The notes under the pieces were generated by a model, which was not told the origin of the DNA, ran no database searches, and was given only the letters and a program-made list of their open reading frames with translations. This document shows, piece after piece, positions 1-8,679 of a stretch of 32,467 nt of DNA. How positions within the stretch are numbered: position 1 is the first letter of the stretch; each line of letters opens with the position of its first letter. Origin of the DNA: Alphaproteobacteria bacterium (GTDB lineage: Bacteria; Pseudomonadota; Alphaproteobacteria; Rhodobacterales; Rhodobacteraceae); contig JAUIIR010000051.1 in assembly GCA_030431485.1 (NCBI GenBank), positions 1 through 32,467 of the forward strand, read 5' to 3'. Position numbers and translations under genes: made by a program.

Positions 1-37
1 TGTCTGGAAAGGTGTCTTGGGCCTCCGTGAGGCAGAA

Positions 38-1609
38 ATGGCAACAGGCGCCGAGCTTACCTACACCACAAATGCCAGTGCGCTCGCGATGGCGAACGCA
101 ATCTTTGGTACTGGGGTCACAGTTGTGAACGCCAGCTATAGCGGCGACAACCGATCTTCTGCAATCTACAGCAATGGCGATGCGCTGGCGCCCGGTGTCA
201 CTCCATCGGACACTGGTGTTATACTCTCGACCGGTCGGGCAACATCATTCACGCGGTCTTTCGGCGATCCAAATACCAGTTCTTCCACAACCTCGGGCTC
301 TGGCGGACAGAACAACAATGCCGATTTCAACGCTGCGGCGGGGGCCAACACCTATGACGCCAGTTATCTGGACATCGACTTTATTCCCGACAGCGATCTG
401 ATGACAATGCAGTTTGTGTTTTCATCCGAGGAATACCCGGAGTTCACAAACTCAATCTATCAGGACTTTGTGGGCGTTTGGATCAACAGCCAACAAGTCG
501 ATATTGTCGCTGGCGATGGAGATATTGATCCAGCCAACCTGAATACAACCGCAAACGTTAACCTGTTCAAAGATAATACAGGCGACGCGTACAATACCGA
601 AATGGACGGGTTCACAGTTACGCTGACACTCACCATGCAGGTCAATCCTGACGAAGTGAACTCTATCCGCATTGGCATCGCGGATGTTGCAGACTCAAGC
701 TACGACTCTAATCTGTTGATCGCGGGAGACTCGATTCAGACTGCACTTGTGGCCCAGTCTGATCTGATCAGCCTGTATACAGACAGGACCAAGACGCTCG
801 ATGTGCTGGCCAACGATGTGAGCAGTACGCCGGGTGTCCTGATCATCACCCATATCAATGGTGTCGCCGTCTCAGTAGGAGACGGTGTCACCCTGATGAC
901 CGGCCAAACCGTCACACTTAATGCCGACGGGACCTTGTCCGTCACCTCGGACGGGGACTTCGAGACTGTCAATTTCACATACGCTGTTGAAAACGCGGCA
1001 GGGGAGACTGACACCGGCTTCGTGACCATCGCAACCGTACCCTGTTTCGTTGCTGGGACGTTGATTGAGACAGCACAAGGTCATAAGCCTGTTGAAGGCT
1101 TGCAGATCGGCGATCTGATCTGGACATTGGATCGTGGGTTTCAACCGTTGCGCTGGATTGGTCAGCGCACAGTTGCGGCGATCGGCAATATGGCCCCGGT
1201 TCGTGTTGCCTCTGGCACGTTCGGCGATCATGCAACGCTGATGCTGTCACCCCAACATCGAATATTGGTTCGTGACCCGCTGGCACATCTGGTCTTTGGA
1301 ACACCCGAGGTCTTGGTGGCCGCAAAGCATCTGATCAATGGGCGCAGCGTAGCGGTTGTCGAGGGCGGCAGCGTTACCTACGTGCATCTGCTGTTCGATC
1401 AGCACGAAATTGTCCTTTCGAACGGTTTGGCTACGGAAAGCTTTTTGCCGGGCCCTCAAACGATTGACGCCTTTGAGGAAGAGGTCCTGCAGGAGATCAC
1501 CACCTTGTTCCCTGATCTCGATCCAATCACTGGCCAAGGTTACGGCACAGCAGCCCGTCAAATCCTCAAGAAACACGAAGCGCAGGTATTGATCGGAGCG
1601 GCGGCATGA
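38..1609 (+). CDS. Choice-of-anchor-like / Hint domain protein (probably secreted or surface)
   Basis: 523 residues from the ATG at 38, which has a GTGAGG ribosome-binding site 5 bases upstream. The frame is open to the left window edge (a TTG lies at 17), so an upstream start cannot be excluded, but relatives I recall begin with a similar MATxxEL motif. Residues about 1-240 are rich in Asn, Thr, Ser and Asp and resemble the choice-of-anchor L type beta domain of Rhodobacteraceae proteins; a linker of beta-rich repeats follows. Residues about 335-480 are a Hint (hedgehog/intein) module: CFVAGTLIET with the nucleophile Cys336, GDLIWT, then SPQHRILV with its histidine. Hint modules self-cleave or form an ester at this Cys. 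There is no classical signal peptide; relatives are thought to leave by type I secretion (inference). The gene overlaps the next by 4 bases (ATGA). Confidence 0.85.
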   Translation: MATGAELTYTTNASALAMANAIFGTGVTVVNASYSGDNRSSAIYSNGDALAPGVTPSDTGVILSTGRATSFTRSFGDPNTSSSTTSGSGGQNNNADFNAAAGANTYDASYLDIDFIPDSDLMTMQFVFSSEEYPEFTNSIYQDFVGVWINSQQVDIVAGDGDIDPANLNTTANVNLFKDNTGDAYNTEMDGFTVTLTLTMQVNPDEVNSIRIGIADVADSSYDSNLLIAGDSIQTALVAQSDLISLYTDRTKTLDVLANDVSSTPGVLIITHINGVAVSVGDGVTLMTGQTVTLNADGTLSVTSDGDFETVNFTYAVENAAGETDTGFVTIATVPCFVAGTLIETAQGHKPVEGLQIGDLIWTLDRGFQPLRWIGQRTVAAIGNMAPVRVASGTFGDHATLMLSPQHRILVRDPLAHLVFGTPEVLVAAKHLINGRSVAVVEGGSVTYVHLLFDQHEIVLSNGLATESFLPGPQTIDAFEEEVLQEITTLFPDLDPITGQGYGTAARQILKKHEAQVLIGAAA

Positions 1610-2685
1610 CGTGGTTTGCGCTTTTAGACTGTACGACGCGTGAACCTTGGGTCCGGGATGGGGTTGAAGTTATCCTGACACAGCGGCCTCAGGCCTGTGC
1701 GCCTCGTGGCTCAGTGGTGCTGGAAACGCGTCTGTCGCCTGAAGGCCGACCGCAAAACCTGATCGGCTACAAACGGGATGGCACATCACCCGCCAGCTTT
1801 TCGCTGATGTCGACACCACATGGCAGCGTCGTACTGGTGATCGCTCAGGGTGATGAAGTGGTGCACGAAGTGCTGGAACGGGGCCGGGAGGCGCGGACGG
1901 ACACCTTGCGGGTCACCATCAGCTGGGATGTCATTAAAAAGCTGGGCCGCCTGGTTGTTGAGCGGCCAGAAACCGAGCACGTTCTGATCCGGCATTTTGT
2001 GATGACGCGTCCACCGTTGCTGTCGGATCTGGTGGCCTTGGCCTGCCCCAAAGGCCTCACCGAGATTGATCCAGACGTCATCTTCATTGCACTTTCCACA
2101 GATATTGAACCGGTCGGTCCGATGCCGACATTGTCGCCCTCCGTTCGCATCGAAACCGCCCACGGCTTGCGGCTTGCCACCAGTTTACAACAGGGTGATG
2201 TGGTTCGGGCGGCCAGTGGGAAATTGGTGCCGGTCCTGAATGCGGTACGGCGTGAAGTACCCAGCCTCGGGTCCTTTCGGCCCGTCCGCCTGCGTGCTCC
2301 ATATTTCGGTCTGGAGCAGGATGTCGTCGTGTCCCGGCATCAGCGCCTGTTGGTGAGTGGTCCCGAGGTCGAGTACCTGTTCGGTCGCGAAGAGGTGTTG
2401 ATTCCAGCTTCCGCTTTGGTGAACGGGTATGCAGGCCACTTTGAACCTGCGCCTCGGTTTGTCTCGTATCACCAAGTGCTCTTGCCGCATCATGATGCAG
2501 TGCGCATCCCCGATGCAGCGTTGGAATCCCTCTATATTGGGCGCATGCGGCGGGACAAAGCGCTCCTTAGTGCCTCTGTGCTCAGCGATTTGCCCCGTGC
2601 TCTTTTGCCGGAACATCATCGTGCCGGGTATCAGGTGTTGCGCTCCTTCGAAGCGATCACACTTGCCGAAGCGCGTGCGGCCTAG
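1606..2685 (+). CDS. Degenerate Hint-domain protein, coupled to the upstream Hint gene
   Basis: 359 residues; its ATG overlaps the stop of the upstream gene, so translation is probably coupled. Residues about 1-165 form a beta-rich domain I do not recognise with certainty (possibly lectin/LamG-like). Residues about 175-320 align with the Hint module of the upstream protein: IETAHGLRLATSLQQGD matches IETAQGHKPVEGLQIGD, and LFGREEVLIPASALVNG matches LVFGTPEVLVAAKHLING. The position of the nucleophile cysteine is occupied by Thr175. The SPQHRILV motif reads SRHQRLLV, so His and Gln are swapped. By family knowledge such a protein should not self-process; it may be a structural or regulatory partner (inference). 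The gene ends on a CTAG palindrome shared with the stop of the opposing gene. Confidence 0.8.
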   Translation: MTWFALLDCTTREPWVRDGVEVILTQRPQACAPRGSVVLETRLSPEGRPQNLIGYKRDGTSPASFSLMSTPHGSVVLVIAQGDEVVHEVLERGREARTDTLRVTISWDVIKKLGRLVVERPETEHVLIRHFVMTRPPLLSDLVALACPKGLTEIDPDVIFIALSTDIEPVGPMPTLSPSVRIETAHGLRLATSLQQGDVVRAASGKLVPVLNAVRREVPSLGSFRPVRLRAPYFGLEQDVVVSRHQRLLVSGPEVEYLFGREEVLIPASALVNGYAGHFEPAPRFVSYHQVLLPHHDAVRIPDAALESLYIGRMRRDKALLSASVLSDLPRALLPEHHRAGYQVLRSFEAITLAEARAA

Positions 2686-3032
2686 TCGCGGCCTTCCTCG
2701 CCAAAGTAGGGTGTCACCTGCGCCACGATAACGGCATTTTCATCGAGCGCTTTCTGCATCAGTTCAATCTCGTCCGGCTCAATCTCGTGCCCTTGCGCCT
2801 TCCGGTCCTCAAGCGTGCCGTAGCCGGTGACATCCAGCGGCGCCATGTCTGCCTGCTTCAGGATCGCCACGGTTTCGCGCACCGCTTCAGCCTCATCGAC
2901 GCCTGACGCGTAGCACATCAGACCGGCCCCGGTGGCACCCTTGGGCAAGCCATCGCCGGATTTACGACCAACCTCTACCACAAGCGTATACACGGAATGT
3001 GGCTTCTTGGGCTTCTTCGGGGTGTCGCTCAT
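2682..3032 (-). CDS. Small conserved-looking hypothetical protein
   Basis: 116 residues from the ATG at 3032, with an AAAGGAG ribosome-binding site about 10 bases upstream. The open frame extends further upstream, but without a better start. The N-terminus is basic and proline-rich (MSDTPKKPKKPHS). It is followed by what looks like a compact alpha/beta domain: a strand TLVVEVG, a glycine-rich turn, a helix DEAEAVRETVAILKQADM, and a second acidic helix EPDEIELMQKALDEN before a last strand. There is no signal peptide, membrane segment or recognisable catalytic motif. I do not recognise the family. It is divergent from the rhodanese gene, with 114 bases between the starts, and convergent with the degenerate Hint gene, whose stop codon it overlaps. 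Confidence 0.7.
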   Translation of the reverse strand: MSDTPKKPKKPHSVYTLVVEVGRKSGDGLPKGATGAGLMCYASGVDEAEAVRETVAILKQADMAPLDVTGYGTLEDRKAQGHEIEPDEIELMQKALDENAVIVAQVTPYFGEEGRD

Positions 3033-3146
3033 CGTCCAGCGTCTCCTTTGCAATCCGTCTCGCATCTGCCATGAAACCCGCCGTCCGTCGAGGGTTGTCG
3101 CGGTGACCGCGCTGGGCATACTGCAAACGAAAAGGGGAGAGGTGAT

Positions 3147-3542
3147 ATGAAATCCGTCAAAGACATGGTTGCGGCTGCCAATGAGGTCGTTCAGCATGCG
3201 CCAGCATCCGAGCTTTTGGCCATGCATGGACAGGACGGCGTGACCTTTGTCGATCTGCGCGACCCTAGGGAACTAGAGCGCGACGGCATGATCCCAGGCG
3301 CGTTTCATTGTCCCAGAGGCATGCTGGAGTTCTGGATTGACCCGGAAAGCCCATACGCGAAGCCGCAATTTCAAAACAGGAACAGATTTGTGTTCTACTG
3401 CGCGTCCGGCTGGAGGTCGGCACTGTCCGCAAAGGTTGCGCAGGAAATGGGCCTTGAGAATGTCAGCCACATCACAGACGGCTTCAGCGGTTGGAAAAAG
3501 GCGGGCGGCCCAGTGGCTGAGAAGCCCGCCAAAAAGGCGTAG
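3147..3542 (+). CDS. Single-domain rhodanese-like protein
   Basis: 131 residues forming one rhodanese domain. Seen: VTFVDLRDPRELERDGMIPGAFHCPRG in the N-terminal half (the typical D-R-x-x-x-E and G-x-I-P-G-A motifs), then FYCASGWRS with the persulfide-carrying Cys85 in the active-site loop, and the C-terminal DGFSGWKKAGGP typical of the family. Rhodaneses carry sulfane sulfur and pass it to acceptors such as cyanide, thiols or sulfur-transfer partners; the partner here is unknown. There is no signal peptide, so it should be cytoplasmic. The start is an ATG preceded by GGGGAGAGG. It is convergent with dapD across 27 bases that hold a perfect hairpin. Confidence 0.88.
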   Translation: MKSVKDMVAAANEVVQHAPASELLAMHGQDGVTFVDLRDPRELERDGMIPGAFHCPRGMLEFWIDPESPYAKPQFQNRNRFVFYCASGWRSALSAKVAQEMGLENVSHITDGFSGWKKAGGPVAEKPAKKA

Positions 3543-3562
3543 GGTGCGTGCTGGCACGCACC
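3543..3562. terminator. Hairpin between convergent rhodanese and dapD genes
   Basis: A perfect inverted repeat, GGTGCGTGC and its complement GCACGCACC, separated by only 2 bases. It begins directly after the rhodanese stop codon and ends 7 bases before the dapD stop codon. There is no strong T-tract on either side, so this is a possible bidirectional terminator or transcript-end stabiliser and not a textbook intrinsic terminator. Confidence 0.5.
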
Positions 3563-3569
3563 GCCACGA

Positions 3570-4397
3570 TCAATCGCGCAGCAGTTCGTTGATACCGGTC
3601 TTGGAGCGGGTCTTTTCATCCACTCGCTTCACGATCACCGCGCAATACAGACTGATATTGTTCTTCGACGGCATGGAGCCGGCCACGACCACGGAGTAGG
3701 GCGGTACTTCGCCATACGTCACTTCGCCTGTTTCGCGGTCGACGATCTTGGTCGATTTGCCGATGAAAACGCCCATGCCCAGAACCGAGCCTTCGCGCAC
3801 GATGCAGCCTTCGACCACTTCCGAGCGGGCACCGATAAAGCAGTTGTCCTCGATAATGGTTGGGCCTGCCTGCATTGGCTCCAGCACGCCACCAATGCCA
3901 ACACCGCCCGACAGGTGCACATTCTTGCCAATCTGAGCACAGGAGCCAACGGTTGCCCAAGTGTCCACCATTGTGCCCTCGTCGACATAGGCGCCAAGGT
4001 TCACGAAGGATGGCATTAGAACAACACCTGGTGCGATAAAGGCCGATTTGCGGACGACGCAGTTCGGAACCGCACGGAAACCTGCCGAGCGCCATTGGTC
4101 GTCGCCCCAGCCCTTGAACTTGCTGTCGACCTTGTCCCACCAGCCGCCGCCTTGCGGGCCGTTGTCATGCTGCTCCATGTCCTTGATGCGGAATCCCAGC
4201 AATACGGCTTTCTTCGCCCACTGGTTAACGTGCCAGCTGCCGTCATCTTGCTTTTCGGCGACCCGAAGCGATCCGCTGTCCAGCGCGTTGAGCGTGTCTT
4301 CAATCGCCTCACGGGTTTCCCCGCCCGTGGATGGTGTGATCGTATCGCGCGCGTCCCACGCGGCTTCGATGGCGGCTTCAAGCTGTGCGTTGGACAT
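3570..4397 (-). CDS. dapD: 2,3,4,5-tetrahydropyridine-2,6-dicarboxylate N-succinyltransferase
   Basis: 275 residues, the usual DapD length. It transfers succinyl from succinyl-CoA to tetrahydrodipicolinate in the succinylase branch of lysine and diaminopimelate synthesis, in the cytoplasm. Seen: an N-terminal helical domain (about 1-95), then a left-handed beta-helix with hexapeptide-type repeats (about 100-230), including [40 protein letters not shown] and [14 protein letters not shown], all strongly diagnostic. The ATG at 4397 is chosen over a GTG 15 bases upstream because a GAGGAG ribosome-binding site lies 7 bases before the ATG and overlaps the GTG region. The gene stands alone; asd of the same pathway is about 4 kb away in a different unit. 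Confidence 0.97.
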   Translation of the reverse strand: MSNAQLEAAIEAAWDARDTITPSTGGETREAIEDTLNALDSGSLRVAEKQDDGSWHVNQWAKKAVLLGFRIKDMEQHDNGPQGGGWWDKVDSKFKGWGDDQWRSAGFRAVPNCVVRKSAFIAPGVVLMPSFVNLGAYVDEGTMVDTWATVGSCAQIGKNVHLSGGVGIGGVLEPMQAGPTIIEDNCFIGARSEVVEGCIVREGSVLGMGVFIGKSTKIVDRETGEVTYGEVPPYSVVVAGSMPSKNNISLYCAVIVKRVDEKTRSKTGINELLRD

Positions 4398-4466
4398 GGA
4401 TGCGCTCCTCACGTCATTATCCCCGAAATCGCTTTGCCTATAAGCTGCAGAGCGTCAAGGCGCAAC

Positions 4467-4501
4467 GCATGTACGTATCTGCCCTGCGTTCACGTACAGG
4501 C
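4467..4501. repeat. Imperfect inverted repeat between dehydratase end and dapD start
   Basis: Arms GCATGTACGT (4467-4476) and ACGTACAGGC (4492-4501) match at 9 of 10 positions, with a 15-base spacer. The repeat lies about 70 bases upstream of the dapD start and about 70 bases beyond the stop of the dehydratase gene, both read leftward. It could be an operator-like site for dapD or a weak stem in the dehydratase transcript. No T-tract follows. Confidence 0.35.
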
Positions 4502-4570
4502 ATGGATATGTCCGGCGAAACGCGCGTATATCCAACGCGCGGCCCGACAATTCCTTTGGCAGCCAAGCGA

Positions 4571-5488
4571 CTATGCGATCTGCGGGTCCGGCGCGATATT
4601 CCCACCGCACACCAGTACCGCGACTTGCTCGTTTGGTTCAGGCACATATGCACCGGACATAATCGCCGCCAGGGCTGTTGCCCCCGCTGGTTCGACTAAC
4701 TGGCGATGTGCCTGCCAAAGAGCCTGTTGCGCCTCAATGATTGTCCCGTCTGAGACCAGAACGCTCTCCATGTGCGCGTCCCGGGCAAGTTCGAAACAGA
4801 TCTGCCCGATGCGTCGCGCACCCAGCGCATTGGCTGCGACACCGGATACAGGCACATCAACTGGTGCTCCCTTTCCGAGCGCTTCGTTTAGGGCGCAAGA
4901 CGTCATCGGTTCGACGGCCACAATTTTCCGGCGTCCGCCCAGCCAGGCCAGCGCACCACTAATCAGGCCTCCACCCCCAACTGCGATCAAGACAGTGTCG
5001 GCTTCCAGGCCCTGGCGCTCCCATTCAAGCATCACGGTCCCCTGACCCGCCACAGTCAGCGGCGCATCATAGGCGTGGATCTGCATCGCACCGCTTTCCG
5101 CAGCTTCGCGCTGGGCAAGTTCCAATGCGCTCGCGTATTCGCCGGGAACAACTGTCAATTCAGCACCCGTCCGCTCGATCAGAGCAATTTTCGAGGGCCC
5201 TGCTATCTCAGGTACAAATATGCGGGCGCGGTATCCCAATTGCCGCGCGGCAAATGCGACGGCTGCGCCGTGGTTCCCACCAGATGCAGCAACCACCCCG
5301 GCCTTGGGAACGTCCTCCGACAGCAGCGTGTTGAACGCGCCCCGGGTCTTGAAGCTGCCCGTGTGCTGCATCTGTTCGAGTTTCAGAGTGATGTCGCGCC
5401 CGAATGCAGCACTTTGCAGAATCGGTGTTTGCACGATCCGTCCGGCAATCCGCTGGTACGCTGCTTCGATACTATCATGCCATTGCAT
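4571..5488 (-). CDS. PLP-dependent threonine/serine dehydratase family protein
   Basis: 305 residues of the fold-type II PLP family (threonine dehydratase, serine racemase and related enzymes). Seen: HTGSFKTRGAFN with the PLP Schiff-base lysine Lys47, ASGGNHGAA (PLP ring binding) and the phosphate-binding GGGGLISG loop. There is no C-terminal ACT regulatory domain, so it resembles the short catabolic or serine/threonine dehydratases and not the isoleucine-regulated IlvA. It probably deaminates threonine or serine to a 2-oxo acid plus ammonia, but relatives acting on hydroxyaspartate or racemising serine look alike, so the substrate is open. It is transcribed away from the LOG gene, with 72 bases between the starts. 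The distance to dapD downstream suggests separate units. Confidence 0.88.
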   Translation of the reverse strand: MQWHDSIEAAYQRIAGRIVQTPILQSAAFGRDITLKLEQMQHTGSFKTRGAFNTLLSEDVPKAGVVAASGGNHGAAVAFAARQLGYRARIFVPEIAGPSKIALIERTGAELTVVPGEYASALELAQREAAESGAMQIHAYDAPLTVAGQGTVMLEWERQGLEADTVLIAVGGGGLISGALAWLGGRRKIVAVEPMTSCALNEALGKGAPVDVPVSGVAANALGARRIGQICFELARDAHMESVLVSDGTIIEAQQALWQAHRQLVEPAGATALAAIMSGAYVPEPNEQVAVLVCGGNIAPDPQIA

Positions 5489-5560
5489 GGGGCCGCCTCT
5501 CTGGTCACTCTGGCGCAGACGCTATAGGTCTGAGGGCCAACGAACAAGGAACCGATCCAG

Positions 5561-6403
5561 ATGAATGATCACCGCAACAGCCCGTTTCGTGACGCCGGAC
5601 TGGATCGCAGTACCGCGAGCCATGTGCCGGACACACCGCAGACCCGGTCTCCGGCGTATCGTCTGGCGTTTGCGGATGATGATTTCCTCTGTCGGGATGA
5701 ACTCCGCCCCGTGCGGTTGCAGCTTGAACTGCTCAAACCGCAGCTCATGTTGGATGAGCACCAGATCGACAGCACCATTGTTTTGTTCGGCGGTGCCCGC
5801 ATTCCGCGACCTTCCGAGGTCGACACGGCCCGTACACAGACACTGTCTGATCTTTCGCATTTCTATGATGAAGCACGCCATTTTGCCCGGCTGATGACGC
5901 GCAAGTCCATTGAGAGCCAAGGCCGCGAATTTGTTATTGTGACAGGTGGCGGGCCCGGGGTTATGGAGGCTGGCAACCGTGGCGCGGCGGATGAAGGCGG
6001 CAAATCCATCGGACTCAATATCGTGCTGCCGCATGAGCAGGCGCCAAACGAATACGTGACGCCCGAGCTATGCTTCAACTTCCACTATTTCGCTATTCGC
6101 AAGATGCACTTCCTGATGCGTGCCCGCGCGATCTGCGTGTTTCCAGGTGGGTTCGGCACGCTTGATGAGATGTTCGAGTCCCTGACACTGATCCAGACCG
6201 GACGAATGCAGCGCGTGCCTTTCCTCCTCTTTGGCCGGACGTTCTGGGAGAGGATCATCAATTGGGAGGCATTGGCCGACGCAGGCACGATCAGTCCGGA
6301 AGACCTTGATCTGTTCCGATTTGTGGAATCTGCAGATGAAGCGGCCGAGATCATCGAAAACTGGGAGCCCGCACCGCCGCGCTCGGATATTCCGGGCCGC
6401 TGA
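5561..6403 (+). CDS. LOG family protein (putative cytokinin riboside 5'-monophosphate phosphoribohydrolase type)
   Basis: 280 residues, the long form of the family. Seen: VIVTGGGPGVMEAGNRGA (residues about 126-142) and FPGGFGTLDE (194-203), the two signature nucleotide-binding motifs of the lysine decarboxylase-like/LOG fold. Family members cleave nucleoside monophosphates at the N-glycosidic bond (AMP or cytokinin nucleotides); they are not true lysine decarboxylases despite old annotations. The first 60 residues are an extension beyond the minimal fold. The ATG at 5561 is preceded by AAGGA at a spacing of about 10 bases. Its TGA stop at 6401-6403 abuts the stop of the opposing hydrolase gene with no base between them. 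Confidence 0.88.
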   Translation: MNDHRNSPFRDAGLDRSTASHVPDTPQTRSPAYRLAFADDDFLCRDELRPVRLQLELLKPQLMLDEHQIDSTIVLFGGARIPRPSEVDTARTQTLSDLSHFYDEARHFARLMTRKSIESQGREFVIVTGGGPGVMEAGNRGAADEGGKSIGLNIVLPHEQAPNEYVTPELCFNFHYFAIRKMHFLMRARAICVFPGGFGTLDEMFESLTLIQTGRMQRVPFLLFGRTFWERIINWEALADAGTISPEDLDLFRFVESADEAAEIIENWEPAPPRSDIPGR

Positions 6404-8419
6404 TCAGCGCATCCAGGGCGGGTCAGAGAACAAACGGAAACCAACCGTTTTCCACATCAGGGTCCATACTCGTTTGTCGGTGAAGTAGTGGCTGTGCCCC
6501 CCTGAGCCGACGGCGAGGTCGTTGTCTGGCGGAATGCCCGTTGTCTGGATCGTCTGCCCCACATAGTCGCGGTCTCGGTAGAGGTTGTGCCATACCAGAT
6601 CCGGCGACATCCTTTCGCGTGTGATCGGGTAGTTTTCCGGGAAGTACTCCTCATAGATATGTGAAATTGGCGAACCCATGGTGATCAGGTGCACGCGCCG
6701 TGCAAGCTCGGGCTTGAACCGGCCAAGGTCAGGCAGCAGTCTTTCAAGTGCACGAGCTGCCACCACGGTGCCTTGCGAATGGCTGATCACCGTGATCCGG
6801 CTTGGCTCCAATGCGTTCAGCATGAACAGAAAGACCCGTTCAAACCGCGCTTCGATCAGGGCCCGCCTTGGGTAATTGTTTTCCCGCACTTCCGGAATCG
6901 CCGTCCATTTGCACTCGGCTCGGACGAGGTAAACGATGACATCCCGTGCCACACCAAGCGCAGCGGCGACTGTTTCATTGAAGTTGTAGATCAGGAGCGC
7001 ACTGCCCAAAGCGATGGCCAATGAGAGACCTTTGAGCGGTGCAAAGACCTTTGAGCGGCGCAAACGGATTTCCGTCGACCGAGTTTCCCGTATGTCGCCG
7101 CTGAGAATGAGGACCAACACGAGTGCGACTGGGAAGATCACGAGGATCACGCGCACCCACAAGTTAACGATCACGCGTGCGCCGCCGGTATAGGCCAATA
7201 TGGCTGCAACGATCGTCGCCAGCATGAACGCGACCGAAATCGCCAAGGTGCCAACCGCTTGTTCCATGTGCAGACATAACAGACCATAAGCTGTCCTGCC
7301 TGTCTGGTGGAGGGGCGCAAGCGATCCGGCTTGCAAAAGCGTCTCGGTCAACTCGCCGCAATTGTCGTGTGCGCGATCGAACTGGCCCAGAAGCTGACGC
7401 AAAGCGAGCCAGAATCCGGTGGTAAAGACTGACCAGAACATTAACATCGCGCCACAGACGGATGGGTAAATGATCCGACGGGGCGTTTGCGCAAAACCGA
7501 CCAGGGAGATCACCACAAGAAGCGCGGCGAAGAGCCAGAAAAGCCCCATCGCAAAGATGTTCACCTCGACAAAACACGAGACACTTTCGATTCCGAACTC
7601 CAGCGGACCGTTGTCGAGAGCAAAGGCTTCGACCAGTGCCGCACAGCCCTTGCTTTGCGATGTGAGCGTATCTGGCAAGGCCGTGAACAAAGACTGAAAT
7701 CCTGCCTTCACAATGTCCCCGGCCAACAGGCTCGCAACCAGAAGAGCAGCGACACAGGCCGACCAGACAAGCAGCCCGCGCCTGAAGACCGTCACTAGAA
7801 ACCTCGGATGCTTCTTGCCGATATGTTTGAGATAGAGCCACACTGCGACACCTAGGCTGGCGGTTAAACCGACTACGGCAAAGTATCCGGCTCCCGGCAG
7901 GTAATCATGCCCCAGCAGCAGAACTGTACCCACCAGCAGCATCGCATTGAGCACTGCGATGCCGCCGTAGAACACCCAGTTGAACAGATGAACGAGACCG
8001 CGATGAAATAAGTGCGATTTGGTGTTCTCGACATTGTCCATCGCAACATATCCAAGCCCCAGAATAAGCTTGAGCAGATCAAGGATCGTCGCGATCGCGC
8101 CCTTTGGCGCGGGTGACATGTCGGACCAGTGCACTTCGGCAAACACCGCGCGCTGTTGTGCGTCGTTTGCCGGCTCAAGTGAAAAGGTGTGGCAGGTAAA
8201 GACATCTTCGACCGAATCATCCGGCGGTTTCGAGAAGTCATTCGCGGTCAGGCAAATATGTGACGACTGGACGGAGATGGGTGCGTCGGCAAGGTCTGAG
8301 GCAGGCCGCGCCGGATGACGCGCCATTGCTCCGGCCACAACCTGATCGACGGTTTCACCACAGGATTGTTCACCAATCCCGTGCACCACGAGAATGAGAT
8401 GCGTATGAGACTCTGACAT
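6404..8419 (-). CDS. Large alpha/beta hydrolase split by a multi-pass membrane domain
   Basis: 671 residues. Residues 8-17 read LILVVHGIGE, the first strand and oxyanion-type loop of lipase-like alpha/beta hydrolases. The nucleophile elbow ISHSQG (Ser547) appears only some 530 residues later, with YRDRDYVGQ (about 614-622) and GGHSHYF (His642 or His644) as candidate acid and base. Between the two halves lie about seven or eight hydrophobic segments (near 146-168, 176-197, 214-232, 283-308, 317-340, 388-412, 420-440 and possibly 464-485). It therefore looks like a hydrolase anchored in the inner membrane by an inserted helical domain. The substrate is unknown; a lipid or acyl ester is plausible. 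The ribosome-binding site before the ATG at 8419 is weak, and no operon partner is visible. Confidence 0.8.
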   Translation of the reverse strand: MSESHTHLILVVHGIGEQSCGETVDQVVAGAMARHPARPASDLADAPISVQSSHICLTANDFSKPPDDSVEDVFTCHTFSLEPANDAQQRAVFAEVHWSDMSPAPKGAIATILDLLKLILGLGYVAMDNVENTKSHLFHRGLVHLFNWVFYGGIAVLNAMLLVGTVLLLGHDYLPGAGYFAVVGLTASLGVAVWLYLKHIGKKHPRFLVTVFRRGLLVWSACVAALLVASLLAGDIVKAGFQSLFTALPDTLTSQSKGCAALVEAFALDNGPLEFGIESVSCFVEVNIFAMGLFWLFAALLVVISLVGFAQTPRRIIYPSVCGAMLMFWSVFTTGFWLALRQLLGQFDRAHDNCGELTETLLQAGSLAPLHQTGRTAYGLLCLHMEQAVGTLAISVAFMLATIVAAILAYTGGARVIVNLWVRVILVIFPVALVLVLILSGDIRETRSTEIRLRRSKVFAPLKGLSLAIALGSALLIYNFNETVAAALGVARDVIVYLVRAECKWTAIPEVRENNYPRRALIEARFERVFLFMLNALEPSRITVISHSQGTVVAARALERLLPDLGRFKPELARRVHLITMGSPISHIYEEYFPENYPITRERMSPDLVWHNLYRDRDYVGQTIQTTGIPPDNDLAVGSGGHSHYFTDKRVWTLMWKTVGFRLFSDPPWMR

Positions 8420-8679
8420 TGGACCAAAAAAGTTGGTTAAAAGGTACGTTTTGAAATGCGGACAGAGTACGCCTTTGGCGGGAATGCGGCAAGAAATTTC
8501 GTCTACTTGCGGTAGAACCCTACACTACACGGATGATGTGAGGCTGCGCCGACAGCGCTTTCCCAGCGAAATTCACACGTTACGCAACACCCTTTCGCAC
8601 GCGCAGCAAGTCCTGTAAGAGCCACGCTCAGTCCAGCCCCCGACACGACACAAGGGCTGGCAAGTGAAAGGAGAGCCAA

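Noticed and set aside
8420-8679. Riboswitch or small RNA in the asd leader
   Set aside because: The region has a short TCTAC-5-GTAGA inverted repeat at 8502-8516, but no conserved lysine- or SAM-riboswitch pattern I could recognise, and no terminator or anti-terminator pair.
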